Source: SIG672 sp045657105
GTDB lineage: Bacteria > Bacillota > Clostridia > Oscillospirales > CAG-272
DNA length: 27,351 nucleotides
NCBI GenBank assembly: GCA_045657105.1
Contig: JAZOSN010000041.1
Coordinates: forward strand, 1 to 27,351
Reading direction: 5' to 3'
Shown one piece after another: positions 1 through 8,004 of the stretch (position 1 is its first letter; each line of letters starts with the position of its first letter). Position numbers and translations under genes: made by a program. A model generated the notes under the pieces. The model made no database searches, was not told the origin of the DNA, and was given only the letters and a program-made list of their open reading frames with translations.

Positions 1-1466
1 GCAGAAGCGGAAACAGAGGACAGTGCGCTCAGCCCTGCCGTCTTGATTTTTCCTGCGGAAATATGAGAAACTGCCTTTCGCTTAAAGATATGTCGCATAT
101 TTCGAAAATAGCAGAGCTCGCCGATGTGGGAGTCTGCTCGGTCAAGATAGAGGGAAGAATGAAGCGACCTGAGTACGTTGCCGCGGCGGTAAATGCCTGC
201 GTTCAGGCACGCGAGGGAAGAGAAGCTGACACTAAGCTTCTCCGCGATATTTTCTCCCGAAGCGGATTTACCGATGGTTATCTCACGGGAAGGCGTACCC
301 GCGAGATGTTTGGCATCAGAACGAAGGAGGACGTTGAATCCTCGAAGGCCGCTCTTTCAAAGGCGTCAGAGCTTTACAGGCGCGAGCGCCAGAGAGTGAT
401 CGTAGATGCAGAGCTTGTTCTTGATGAAAACTCTTCCTTGCTTACGTTTTACGACCGAACGAGTACCGCCTGCGCGCTCGCCGAGGGCGGATTTGCTTCT
501 CCCGATATGGCAGAGCTTGACGAGAGCTCGGCATATCCGTTTATATCCCGTCTTGGCGGTACGCCGTATATTTTGGGAAATCTCACGGTCAAAAATCCCA
601 AAGGCCTTTCGATGAGAGCATCGGTTATGAACGCTCTTCGTCGAGATGCCGCTCAAAAGCTTAGCGAAATACGTGAAAAAAACGTAGAGTACACGTTTTC
701 AGAGCCGATAAAGGCGAAATTTCCTGCCAAAAATATAAAAAATACCGAGATTTATATAAAATCCGACTCGTGGGATAAGGTGTCCTCTTTTGCCGATAAA
801 GCGGAAAAGACCGTCCTTCCGATAGGTGAGATCCTTGCAAACAAAGACTCATTTTCGGATATTTCGAAAATAGTTGCCGAAATTCCGTCGCTCGTTTATA
901 ATTTCAGAGGACTTGACGTAATGCTTGAAAAACTCAGAGAGATTGGCGTAAAGGCTCTGCTTTGCGATAACATCGGCTCGGTCGCATATGCGAGAGAAAA
1001 AGGCTTTGACGTTATCGGCGGCTTTGGACTCAATATCGTAAATTCCGACGCGCTTGAAATCTATTCGGAGATGGGCGTGTCCGAGGCTCTGCTCTCGCCC
1101 GAAATGCCGCTCGGCGCAGTGTCCGAGCTTTCGGGAAAGGTTAAAACAGGTCTTTTCGCATACGGCTATCTGCCTCTGATGCTTCTGAGATCCTGCCCGA
1201 TCCGCGCTGCTATCGGTTGCGAAAAGTGCGGAGGTCGGGGAGAAATCACCGATAGGTACGGAATAAAATTCAAGGTCGTCTGCCGCGACAGGACTTACAG
1301 CGAACTGCTCAACAGTGTTGCGCATTACGTGGGAGATCGGAAATTGCCTGTCGATTTTGCACTTCTTTCCTTTACTACCGAAACGAAAGACGAATGCGAA
1401 AGGGTGTTCAAAGCTTTCGTAAACGGCGAAAAGATAAAAAAACGAACGACAGGACTTTATACTTAA
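1..1466 (+). CDS. U32 family peptidase/RNA hydroxylase-type protein, 5'-truncated by window edge
   Basis: The frame is open from the left edge, so the gene starts outside the window; the visible part is about 487 residues ending in TAA. The first codons read SGNRGQCAQPCR, the signature of peptidase family U32, followed by KIEGRMKRPEYVA, also typical of the family. A later cysteine cluster (SCPIRAAIGCEKCGG, then VVC) fits the Fe-S or metal site of this family. Length and the extra middle region resemble the long DUF3656-containing members. In E. coli the relatives RlhA and TrhP are needed for hydroxylation of 23S rRNA and tRNA, and others are called collagenase-like proteases; which role applies cannot be told here. 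The ATG at 63 lies inside the conserved motif and is not the start. The flippase gene follows 69 bp downstream on the same strand. Confidence 0.88.
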   Translation, partial: RSGNRGQCAQPCRLDFSCGNMRNCLSLKDMSHISKIAELADVGVCSVKIEGRMKRPEYVAAAVNACVQAREGREADTKLLRDIFSRSGFTDGYLTGRRTREMFGIRTKEDVESSKAALSKASELYRRERQRVIVDAELVLDENSSLLTFYDRTSTACALAEGGFASPDMAELDESSAYPFISRLGGTPYILGNLTVKNPKGLSMRASVMNALRRDAAQKLSEIREKNVEYTFSEPIKAKFPAKNIKNTEIYIKSDSWDKVSSFADKAEKTVLPIGEILANKDSFSDISKIVAEIPSLVYNFRGLDVMLEKLREIGVKALLCDNIGSVAYAREKGFDVIGGFGLNIVNSDALEIYSEMGVSEALLSPEMPLGAVSELSGKVKTGLFAYGYLPLMLLRSCPIRAAIGCEKCGGRGEITDRYGIKFKVVCRDRTYSELLNSVAHYVGDRKLPVDFALLSFTTETKDECERVFKAFVNGEKIKKRTTGLYT

Positions 1467-1535
1467 TATCCTCGCGTCATAATCCGCTTTTTTGCCTCAT
1501 AAAATACTGTGAAACGGTAAAAAGGGCGGAGAACT

Positions 1536-3101
1536 ATGAAAGCATCGCGAAGATCACAAATTTTTATAAAAAATACGCTCATACTCAGCATTACAGCACT
1601 TTTTATGCGAGTTATGAGCGTTTATTTTAACGTCTATCTTTCAAACAAGCTGGGTAATGAGGGACTCGGACTCTTCACACTTACCCTGAGCGTGTACGGA
1701 CTTGCGACCACATTTGCCACGAGCGCGATAAATCTGACCGCTACGCGAATGGTCGCCGACGCGTCGGGAAGTGCAAAATATTCTGACATTCGCCGCGCTA
1801 TGAGAAAGTGCGTGGTCTATGCACTTTGCTTTGGAGTCGGCTCGATGCTCGTTCTGCTTGCGCTCTCGAAGGGTATATCCTCGTCGATGCTCAAAGACGA
1901 AAGGACTCTTGTGTCACTTCGCGCGCTTGCCCTGACACTGCCGTTTGTGGCACTCTCGTCGGCTCTCGGCGGATATTTCACCGCGGTAAGACGTGTGTCA
2001 AAGAACGCCTCCTCTCAGATATTCCAGCAGCTTTTGAAGGTTGCTATGACGGTATTCGGACTGTCCTTTCTTCCGATACGCGGAGTCGAGCAGGCATGTC
2101 TTGCAGTCGTTCTTGCGTCGCTTGCCTCGGAGGTGATATCTTTTCTTTATCTGCTTATTTTTTATCTCGCGGACGTGCGGAAAAACTATAAAAAATACAA
2201 CGAAAAAGAGAGCGAAAATCTTCGGAAAAAGATGCTCGGTATCGCTCTTCCGACCGCGTTTACATCTTATTTTCGCTCTGCGCTCGTTACAGTCGAGCAT
2301 CTGCTTATCACGAGCGGTCTGAAAAAAAGCGGACTTTCGCAGGCAGAATCGGTTTCCGCTTACGGAGTAATGCAGGCAAAGGCTCTGCCTACCGTTCTTT
2401 TTCCGTACGCGCTTCTGACTCCCTTTTGCTCGCTTATAGTTCCCGAGGTGGCAGAAAAACGCGCGGCGGGAGATACGCTCGGAATAAACAAAATAACCGA
2501 AACTGCCTGCCGCTTCGTTTTTGCATTCGGGATATGCGCGGCAGGGATCGTTGCCTGCTATTCGAGCGAGATCGGACTTGTTATATATTCTGACAGTATG
2601 GCAGGGCATTATATACGTATTCTCGCTCCCGTGATGCCGATAATGTTCATAGACACGACTGTTGACAGTATCCTCAAAGGACTCGATGAGCAGTTATATA
2701 CGATGAAGGTAAATCTTTTTGATTCGGCAATGAGCGTTGCGGTCGTGTTTTTACTTGTGCCGAGGATTGGAATGCTCGGATACGTTATCGAGATAATCTT
2801 CTGCGAAATAGTCAATACTTCTCTTAGCGCATCGCGTCTTATAAAGCTTACCTCTCCGCGTATAAGCGTTGTGAAATGGATATTTATACCGCTTGCTTCG
2901 GTAAGCGTATCTATCGCGGTAACCAAGATAGTTCTCACCTCTCTAAAAATGGGAAGCGCGCATACCACGCCCCTGCTTGTACTGCATATTACCGTGAACG
3001 TTTTGATATACTGTGTACTTTTACGCCTTTTTAACTGCTACTCTTTTCACGAAATTGCAGAATTTTTCGGAAAAAGAAAGTATATGCAAAAAAAGACTTG
3101 A
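1536..3101 (+). CDS. SpoVB/MurJ-like polysaccharide (lipid-linked oligosaccharide) flippase
   Basis: A 521-residue polytopic membrane protein with about 12-14 hydrophobic segments. The N-terminus (IFIKNTLILSITALFMRVMSVYFNVYLSNKLGNEGLGLFTL) has the pattern of the stage V sporulation protein B / polysaccharide biosynthesis branch of the MOP exporter superfamily, and the length fits. Such proteins move lipid-linked cell-wall or exopolysaccharide precursors across the cytoplasmic membrane; SpoVB itself acts in spore cortex synthesis. I cannot separate a sporulation role from a general MurJ-like role. A purine-rich GGGCGGAG ribosome binding site lies just before the ATG. The gene follows the U32 gene on the same strand with no clear terminator between them, and the queT promoter overlaps its last codons. 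Confidence 0.82.
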   Translation: MKASRRSQIFIKNTLILSITALFMRVMSVYFNVYLSNKLGNEGLGLFTLTLSVYGLATTFATSAINLTATRMVADASGSAKYSDIRRAMRKCVVYALCFGVGSMLVLLALSKGISSSMLKDERTLVSLRALALTLPFVALSSALGGYFTAVRRVSKNASSQIFQQLLKVAMTVFGLSFLPIRGVEQACLAVVLASLASEVISFLYLLIFYLADVRKNYKKYNEKESENLRKKMLGIALPTAFTSYFRSALVTVEHLLITSGLKKSGLSQAESVSAYGVMQAKALPTVLFPYALLTPFCSLIVPEVAEKRAAGDTLGINKITETACRFVFAFGICAAGIVACYSSEIGLVIYSDSMAGHYIRILAPVMPIMFIDTTVDSILKGLDEQLYTMKVNLFDSAMSVAVVFLLVPRIGMLGYVIEIIFCEIVNTSLSASRLIKLTSPRISVVKWIFIPLASVSVSIAVTKIVLTSLKMGSAHTTPLLVLHITVNVLIYCVLLRLFNCYSFHEIAEFFGKRKYMQKKT

Positions 3102-3126
3102 AATTTTTGTGTTTTAGTGGTAAAAT
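3098..3126 (+). promoter_or_regulatory. Sigma-A type promoter for queT operon
   Basis: -35 TTGAAA at 3098-3103, a 17-bp spacer, and -10 TAAAAT at 3121-3126. The -35 box overlaps the stop of the flippase gene. Transcription would start near 3133, exactly at a hairpin that precedes the riboswitch. Confidence 0.75.
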
Positions 3127-3132
3127 AATTTG

Positions 3133-3157
3133 ATATTGAAGATAGATGCTTCAATAT
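3133..3157 (+). other. Perfect 9-bp hairpin at the predicted 5' end of the queT transcript
   Basis: ATATTGAAG at 3133-3141 pairs fully with CTTCAATAT at 3149-3157 around a 7-nt loop. It sits between the predicted start site and the preQ1 aptamer and is not part of the aptamer. By position it could protect the 5' end of the RNA; that is an inference. Confidence 0.6.
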
Positions 3158-3159
3158 AA

Positions 3160-3201
3160 AGTGAGTTCGTAACCATCCTCACTCAAAACAAAACTAAGGA
3201 G
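3160..3201 (+). ncRNA. PreQ1-I riboswitch controlling queT translation
   Basis: Stem P1 is AGTGAG (3160-3165) with CTCACT (3178-3183). The loop TTCGTAACCATC contains CC at 3173-3174. The A-rich tail CAAAACAAAACTAAGGAG (3184-3201) is typical of the small preQ1-I H-type pseudoknot. The tail ends in the Shine-Dalgarno AAGGAG (3196-3201), 10 nt before the queT ATG, so loop CC pairing with GG (3198-3199) would hide the ribosome binding site when preQ1 is bound. This family regulates queuosine precursor genes, and the next gene is the preQ1/queuosine precursor transporter queT, which supports the call. Confidence 0.88.
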
Positions 3202-3211
3202 AAAATTAAAT

Positions 3212-3703
3212 ATGTCAAAAAATTCAAAAAAGATCCGCTTTACCGTGTATGCCGCACTTATCGCGGCGGCGTACGTTCTGCTTTCGATAGTCTTTGCTCC
3301 GATGAGCTTCGGACCTGTCCAGCTTCGTGTTTCGGAAGCGCTTTGTGTGCTCCCGTATTTTACGACTGCCGCAATTCCCGGACTTTTTATCGGTTGCATA
3401 ATCTCGAACTGCTTTGCATCGGGAATGATCCTTGCGGATATCGTTTTCGGCTCGCTTGCAACGCTTGCGGCGGCGGTGGTTGCATATCTCGTTCGCAGAT
3501 ATAAATTTCTCGTACCGCTTCCTGCGGTAATTCTGAACGCGCTCGTCGTTCCGTTTGTTTTAAAATACGGATACGGATTTTCGGACGCGCTTTGGTTTAT
3601 GATGCTGACAGTCGGTATCGGACAGATAGGCGCCTGCTATTTTTTCGGAATGCCTCTTATGTACGCGCTCGAGCTTTCGGGAGTCTTTTCGAAACGTAAA
3701 TAA
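3212..3703 (+). CDS. queT: QueT, ECF transporter S-component for queuosine precursor
   Basis: A 163-residue hydrophobic protein with about five to six membrane segments. The stretch GPVQLRVSEALCVLPYF is the hallmark of the QueT family, the substrate-binding subunit of an energy-coupling factor transporter thought to import preQ1 or a related 7-deazaguanine. Length is normal. The ATP-binding and EcfT subunits are not in the window, as expected for group II ECF systems that share one energising module. The preQ1-I riboswitch directly upstream agrees with the substrate and would shut off translation when precursor is plentiful. It leads a probable operon with a second ECF S-component and metG. 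Confidence 0.92.
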   Translation: MSKNSKKIRFTVYAALIAAAYVLLSIVFAPMSFGPVQLRVSEALCVLPYFTTAAIPGLFIGCIISNCFASGMILADIVFGSLATLAAAVVAYLVRRYKFLVPLPAVILNALVVPFVLKYGYGFSDALWFMMLTVGIGQIGACYFFGMPLMYALELSGVFSKRK

Positions 3704-3743
3704 AGGACGGGCAGATCTTAAAGAAAAAAGAAAGGAGAGCAAA

Positions 3744-4358
3744 ATGAACGCTCACAAACACTCACGTAACAATCATACCTATAAACTCGTACTCGCGGCA
3801 ATTATAACCGCGCTCATTCTGATAATGGCGTTCACGCCTCTTGGATACCCCAAAATCGGACCGTTCAGTATAACGCTTCTTATGATACCGGTTGCTATCG
3901 GTGCAATACTGCTCGGACCTGCTTACGGTGCATTCTTCGGATTTCTTTTCGGACTGACAAGCTTTATGCAGTGTGTTTTCGCCTTCGATCCGGTCGGCGC
4001 GCTCTGCCTTAGTATAAACCCACTTCTGACCGCACTTTTCTGTATTCCTACGAGAGTGCTTGCAGGTTACTGCACCGCGCTTGTGTTTAGACTTATGCAT
4101 AAGAAGTTCAGAATCGCTTCTTATATCGTCGCTTCGGCGTGCTCGGCGTTTTTTAATACGCTCTTCTTCGTTCCGACCTTCGTTATTTGCTTCGGATTTA
4201 ATGCCGAGGTGCTCGGACTTATGAACGTGTCGAACGCCTTTGGAGTTATTACCACGCTCATTACGGTAAATGCGATAGTTGAGCTTGCAGTCTGCCTCAT
4301 CGTCGGCGCGGCGGTAAGTAAGGCGCTCTCGAAGATCGGCGAAAAGTATATAAAATAA
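3744..4358 (+). CDS. ECF transporter S-component, substrate unknown
   Basis: A 204-residue membrane protein with about six hydrophobic segments. KLVLAAIITALILIMAFTP and GPAYGAFFGFLFGLTSFMQC match the general ECF S-component plan (a small vitamin or micronutrient binder working with a shared EcfAAT module). It resembles the pantothenate/folate-type S-components of Clostridia, but I cannot name the substrate. It has a good AAAGGAG ribosome binding site, starts 40 bp after queT and ends 27 bp before metG, so it is probably co-transcribed and may also fall under the upstream riboswitch if that RNA affects transcript stability. Confidence 0.82.
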   Translation: MNAHKHSRNNHTYKLVLAAIITALILIMAFTPLGYPKIGPFSITLLMIPVAIGAILLGPAYGAFFGFLFGLTSFMQCVFAFDPVGALCLSINPLLTALFCIPTRVLAGYCTALVFRLMHKKFRIASYIVASACSAFFNTLFFVPTFVICFGFNAEVLGLMNVSNAFGVITTLITVNAIVELAVCLIVGAAVSKALSKIGEKYIK

Positions 4359-4385
4359 AGTAAATCAAAGAAAGGTAGTATAAAT

Positions 4386-6005
4386 ATGGCAAACTTTGAT
4401 GCAAATAAAAGAAGATATTGGATAGGCGGCGCGTGGCCGTATGCGAACAACTCGCTCCACGTTGGACATCTTGCAGCACTTCTTCCGGGTGACGTTATAG
4501 CGCGTTACGGACGTCTTGCAGGATATGATGTTATCTACGTTTCGGGCACAGACTCTCACGGTACTCCGATAACCGAGAGAGCAAAAAGAGAAAAATGCAC
4601 TCCCGAGTCGATAGCGGAGAAATATCACGAGGAGTTCACCCGCGATTTCAGCGATCTGCTCTTTACCTACGATAAATATACTGCGACCTTCACCGATTAT
4701 CATAAGGAAGAGGTCAAGAATATATTCAGAAAGATATACGATAACGGCTATCTTTTCGAGCAGCTTGAAGATCAGGACTACTGCGAAACGTGCGCGCAGT
4801 TCCTTGCAGACCGCGAGCTCGAAGGAGAGTGCCCCTCCTGTCATAAAATGACCAGAGGCGACCAGTGCGAGCACTGCACCGCAACCTTCGATGCGAAGGA
4901 GCTTACAAATAAAAAATGCCGAACCTGCGGAAATCCCACCGTTATCCGTCAGAATAAGCACCTTGTATTTAAGCTTTCGGCATTTCAGGACAAGATCTCC
5001 GAATTTGCCAAGGAAAACGAGGAAAATTGGAGATGGAACGCGGTCAACGAAACCAAAAAATATATCACTCAGGGATTCCCCGACAGAGTTGCTACCCGTG
5101 ATCTTTCGTGGGGCGTAGAGGTTCCTTTTACAGGATACGAGGATAAGAGAATATACGTCTGGCTCGAAGCCGTTCTCGGCTACTGCACGACCTGTAAGGC
5201 AGTCTGCGAGGAGAAGGGAATTGATTACGATAAATTCATCTCCAAGGAAGGCGATATACACGCTTACTTTGTACACGGAAAGGACAATATCCCCTTCCAT
5301 ACGGTAATTTTCCCTGCGCTTCTTGCGGCAATAAGCGACGATATTCAGCTCCCGACACACATCGTTTCGAGCGAATATATGAATATGAACGATGAGAAGA
5401 TGTCCAAATCGAAGGGAAATATCATCTCGGTTCATTCGCTTGCAGAAAAATATCCCGCAGATGCAATCAGATTCTATACCATTCTCTTCAACCCCGAGCG
5501 CAGAGATGCAAACTTTGCTATTCCCGAAATGATCCAGACCTACAACAAGTTCCTTGTAGGCGGATTTGGAAACTTCGTTAACCGTAACCTTTCGTTTATA
5601 AAGAAGAAGTACGACGGAGTTGTTCCCGCAGGCAAGGTCGATAGCGAGGTAAAGGCTTACGTTGAAGGACTTTACGAGTCGATCGGAAACAAGATAGATG
5701 CAGGCGAGCTTCGCAGTGCGGCAGAAGAGATCGTTACCGTAATTCAGTATGCTAATAAGTATTACGATGAGTCTAAGCCGTGGGTAGCGGCAAAGGAAGA
5801 TCCGGAGCTCTTCGGAAATATCACCGCAAGCTGCATATACCTTATGGCGAATATGGCAAATCTTTTCAGTCCGCTCATTCCGCAGGGAAGTGAGATACTT
5901 GCAAGGATGCTCGGCATCACGCCCTCTTGGAAGGTAGTCGAGATGCCCGAAACCTTCACCCTCGGCGAGATCGAGATGCTCTATAAGAGAATAGACGAGG
6001 AATAA
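4386..6005 (+). CDS. metG: Methionyl-tRNA synthetase
   Basis: 539 residues. It charges tRNA-Met with methionine in the cytosol. The class I signatures are present: HVGH at 25-28 (HIGH motif) and KMSKS at 338-342. Between them lie four CxxC-type pairs (C133/C136, C149/C152, C161/C164, C178/C181), the two-zinc-knuckle insert of the E. coli/archaeal-like MetRS group. The anticodon-binding alpha-helical domain follows. The C-terminal EMAP-II-like tRNA-binding domain seen in longer versions is absent, which is normal for many species. It is last in the queT-ECF-metG unit and is followed by a strong hairpin terminator. The 27-bp gap upstream leaves no room for a T-box. Confidence 0.97.
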   Translation: MANFDANKRRYWIGGAWPYANNSLHVGHLAALLPGDVIARYGRLAGYDVIYVSGTDSHGTPITERAKREKCTPESIAEKYHEEFTRDFSDLLFTYDKYTATFTDYHKEEVKNIFRKIYDNGYLFEQLEDQDYCETCAQFLADRELEGECPSCHKMTRGDQCEHCTATFDAKELTNKKCRTCGNPTVIRQNKHLVFKLSAFQDKISEFAKENEENWRWNAVNETKKYITQGFPDRVATRDLSWGVEVPFTGYEDKRIYVWLEAVLGYCTTCKAVCEEKGIDYDKFISKEGDIHAYFVHGKDNIPFHTVIFPALLAAISDDIQLPTHIVSSEYMNMNDEKMSKSKGNIISVHSLAEKYPADAIRFYTILFNPERRDANFAIPEMIQTYNKFLVGGFGNFVNRNLSFIKKKYDGVVPAGKVDSEVKAYVEGLYESIGNKIDAGELRSAAEEIVTVIQYANKYYDESKPWVAAKEDPELFGNITASCIYLMANMANLFSPLIPQGSEILARMLGITPSWKVVEMPETFTLGEIEMLYKRIDEE

Positions 6006-6010
6006 AAACA

Positions 6011-6037
6011 AACCCGCAAGAATTTTTCTTGCGGGTT
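6011..6037. terminator. Bidirectional intrinsic terminator between metG and the convergent membrane-protein gene
   Basis: A perfect 12-bp stem AACCCGCAAGAA / TTCTTGCGGGTT with a 3-nt loop. T-rich sequence follows on the plus strand and an A-rich stretch precedes it (6004-6010), so it can stop both metG and the facing operon. Confidence 0.9.
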
Positions 6038-6044
6038 ATTCTTT

Positions 6045-6590
6045 TTATTTCCATTTACCGAGCTCTTCGCGTTTTTTCTGCTCTTCAAGCTCTTTTTCGA
6101 TCTCTCTTTCGCGCGCTTTTTCCTCTTTGAGCATTTCCTTCATTATTTTACGGCTGAAAAATGAGTAAATGAGCATCATAGAGTAGTATATTACCATAGT
6201 AACTATTATCTTTACTACCGGTGAAAAGAAAAGCACGGGAGTTATAAAAAGCGGAAGAATGATCAGCTCGGCGGTGTTTAAGAAGCTCATAAGCTTTTTG
6301 TCGCGCTCGTTTCGTCCTTCATAAAGGGAGTTGAATTTTCCCTTGTCGTACGAAAGATCGCCGTCCGAGTCTGTCGGATCCTTTGATTTCCTCGAATATT
6401 TTACAAGCATCAGTCTGTTACCTATATCCAGCTTTTTTCCTGTTTTGGTAACGTCAAGGAATGCTCCAAGGGCAACGAGTGCGGGAAAGACTGACGCAAT
6501 ATTGATATGCAAATATTTGTCGAGCGTTATGGCGGCAATGATATTTGCAAATATTACAATGACGTAATATATAGCTATCTTCTTTTTCAT
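6045..6590 (-). CDS. Hypothetical four-helix membrane protein with charged C-terminal coiled coil
   Basis: 181 residues, not a family I recognise. Four likely membrane segments lie near residues 6-23, 28-46, 104-125 and 126-147, with a charged cytosolic loop between the second and third. The tail from about 150 (MKEMLKEEKAREREIEKELE) is highly charged and predicted coiled coil. Its ATG overlaps the TGA of the AI-2E family gene by 4 bp (ATGA), so it is translationally coupled to that permease and probably functions with it or in its membrane environment. It ends at the terminator shared with metG. The function is unknown. Confidence 0.75.
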   Translation of the reverse strand: MKKKIAIYYVIVIFANIIAAITLDKYLHINIASVFPALVALGAFLDVTKTGKKLDIGNRLMLVKYSRKSKDPTDSDGDLSYDKGKFNSLYEGRNERDKKLMSFLNTAELIILPLFITPVLFFSPVVKIIVTMVIYYSMMLIYSFFSRKIMKEMLKEEKAREREIEKELEEQKKREELGKWK

Positions 6591-7876
6591 TTCTGAGTAT
6601 CCTCGGTCGATTCGTCGCTATTCTTTTCCTCGCCGTCAACGGCTTCAATGCTTTCGTCAGTAGCGTTTTCCTCCGGCTTTGCCTCTGCACTATGCGCCTG
6701 AGAGTGTGCCTCGCGAGCCTCGCGTTGAGCTACGCGGTTGTCGATCGCCTCTTTGACGAGCGTGTATATTACGGCGAATATCGGCACTCCGAAGAACATT
6801 CCGAAAAATCCGAAGAGTGAGCTCATTATGATAATTGCAATAGTTATCCAGACGGGTTTGAGTCCGAGAGAGTCACCGAGAAGCTTGGGCTCTATGAGGT
6901 TGGAGTCGATAAGTCCGACGATACATACTATGATTATATATGCGATAAGCTTGTCGGGTGCGGTAAGAAGAAGGATAAATCCGCAGACAAATCCCGAAAT
7001 GATCGGTCCGAAAACAGGAACCATATTCATAACACCGCCGACGAGAGCGAGGATCTCGGCATACGGGATTCCTGCGATCTTGTAAACGATGTAAAGAACT
7101 ATTCCGACGATGGCCGAGTCGAATATCTTTCCGCGCAGGAACTTTGCAAATTTTATATCAATGTCGTCAACGATGTGTGCAACATATTTGCAGGTGTTCG
7201 GGCGCATAAAGGCTTTTCCGAAGCGAGATATCTGCGAAATAAGCATTTCCTTGTAATAAAGGAAGTAAAGCGAGAGGAATACGCCCATAAAAATCGTCTT
7301 GACCTCATTGACAAAGGTCGAAACAAAGGTTATAATGTACGAGGAAGCACTCGACATAGCCGCGAGGATAGAGGAGAGTGCTTTGGTGAGAAGATCTCCG
7401 AGGTTTTCATCCCCCTGAACCACCGAGCTGTAAATACTGTTGAAAAGCTCGGAATTTGCTTGCATGTCCTTTATAAACTTGTCAATAGACTCGTAGTAGT
7501 CTTTGAGCACGACGCCGAGATTTTCAATGTTTTCAAGCACCTGAGGTGCCACGAACCATACGAAAACAGTTATTACTGCAAGGAAAACGGTGAAAGTAAG
7601 GAAAAGCGAGATAAGCTTTCGAATGACCGAAAACTCCCTCTTTCGCTGAATAAATCTAAGCGCCTTTTTATTGAAAAAGTCCATAAGAGGAGTCATAATA
7701 TACGCTACTATCAGAGCGTAAAAGAAGGTCTTTGCTATCTCCTTTATGCTCTCCCAAATCGAAAAAAGACCTAAGGGGCGAACGATTATAAAGTTTATGC
7801 AGATAACAGAAAACAAAATAAGGATCGCCGCGTAAAGAGCTATCGTAGTATATTTCTTGTTGAATGATATTTTCAT
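6587..7876 (-). CDS. AI-2E family transporter (PerM/TqsA-like permease)
   Basis: 429 residues with about seven to eight membrane segments. The conserved C-terminal core is clear: GGVMNMVPVFGPIISGF, then LIDSNLIEPKLLGDSLGL and GFFGMFFGVPIFAV, which are family signatures. Members are permeases annotated as autoinducer-2 exporters; some are sodium/proton antiporters or of unknown substrate, so the quorum-sensing label should not be taken literally. The last 45 residues form an acidic, low-complexity cytosolic tail. The start has an AAAGGA ribosome binding site about 10 nt upstream and a consensus promoter at 7930-7958. It overlaps the next gene by 4 bp. Confidence 0.9.
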   Translation of the reverse strand: MKISFNKKYTTIALYAAILILFSVICINFIIVRPLGLFSIWESIKEIAKTFFYALIVAYIMTPLMDFFNKKALRFIQRKREFSVIRKLISLFLTFTVFLAVITVFVWFVAPQVLENIENLGVVLKDYYESIDKFIKDMQANSELFNSIYSSVVQGDENLGDLLTKALSSILAAMSSASSYIITFVSTFVNEVKTIFMGVFLSLYFLYYKEMLISQISRFGKAFMRPNTCKYVAHIVDDIDIKFAKFLRGKIFDSAIVGIVLYIVYKIAGIPYAEILALVGGVMNMVPVFGPIISGFVCGFILLLTAPDKLIAYIIIVCIVGLIDSNLIEPKLLGDSLGLKPVWITIAIIIMSSLFGFFGMFFGVPIFAVIYTLVKEAIDNRVAQREAREAHSQAHSAEAKPEENATDESIEAVDGEEKNSDESTEDTQK

Positions 7877-7929
7877 ATATTTTAGGTCCTTTCGCTTGAT
7901 AAAAACGTCTTAAACAACGGTATATTATA

Positions 7930-7958
7930 ATTATACAGCAGTAAAATCAATAAATCAA
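7930..7958 (-). promoter_or_regulatory. Sigma-A promoter for the AI-2E permease operon
   Basis: On the minus strand: -35 TTGATT (7953-7958), 17-bp spacer, -10 TATAAT (7930-7935), about 54 bp upstream of the ATG. The rest of this 128-bp divergent spacer is AT-rich, and I see no convincing promoter for the DUF362 gene in it. Confidence 0.72.
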
Positions 7959-8004
7959 TATAACTTTTTAAAATACATAATTTATTTACTTTTTTGAGGA
8001 AAAA

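Noticed and set aside
4359..4385. T-box leader for metG
   Set aside because: Only 27 bp separate it from the previous gene, too short for a T-box.
4365..6011. 548-residue open frame antisense to metG
   Set aside because: It exactly mirrors metG, has no family motif and no ribosome binding site; it is a codon-bias shadow of a real gene with intact MetRS motifs.
7896..7926. Promoter for the DUF362-ispE pair (TTGATA and TATATT)
   Set aside because: The 19-bp spacer and overlap with the opposing promoter make it too weak to call.
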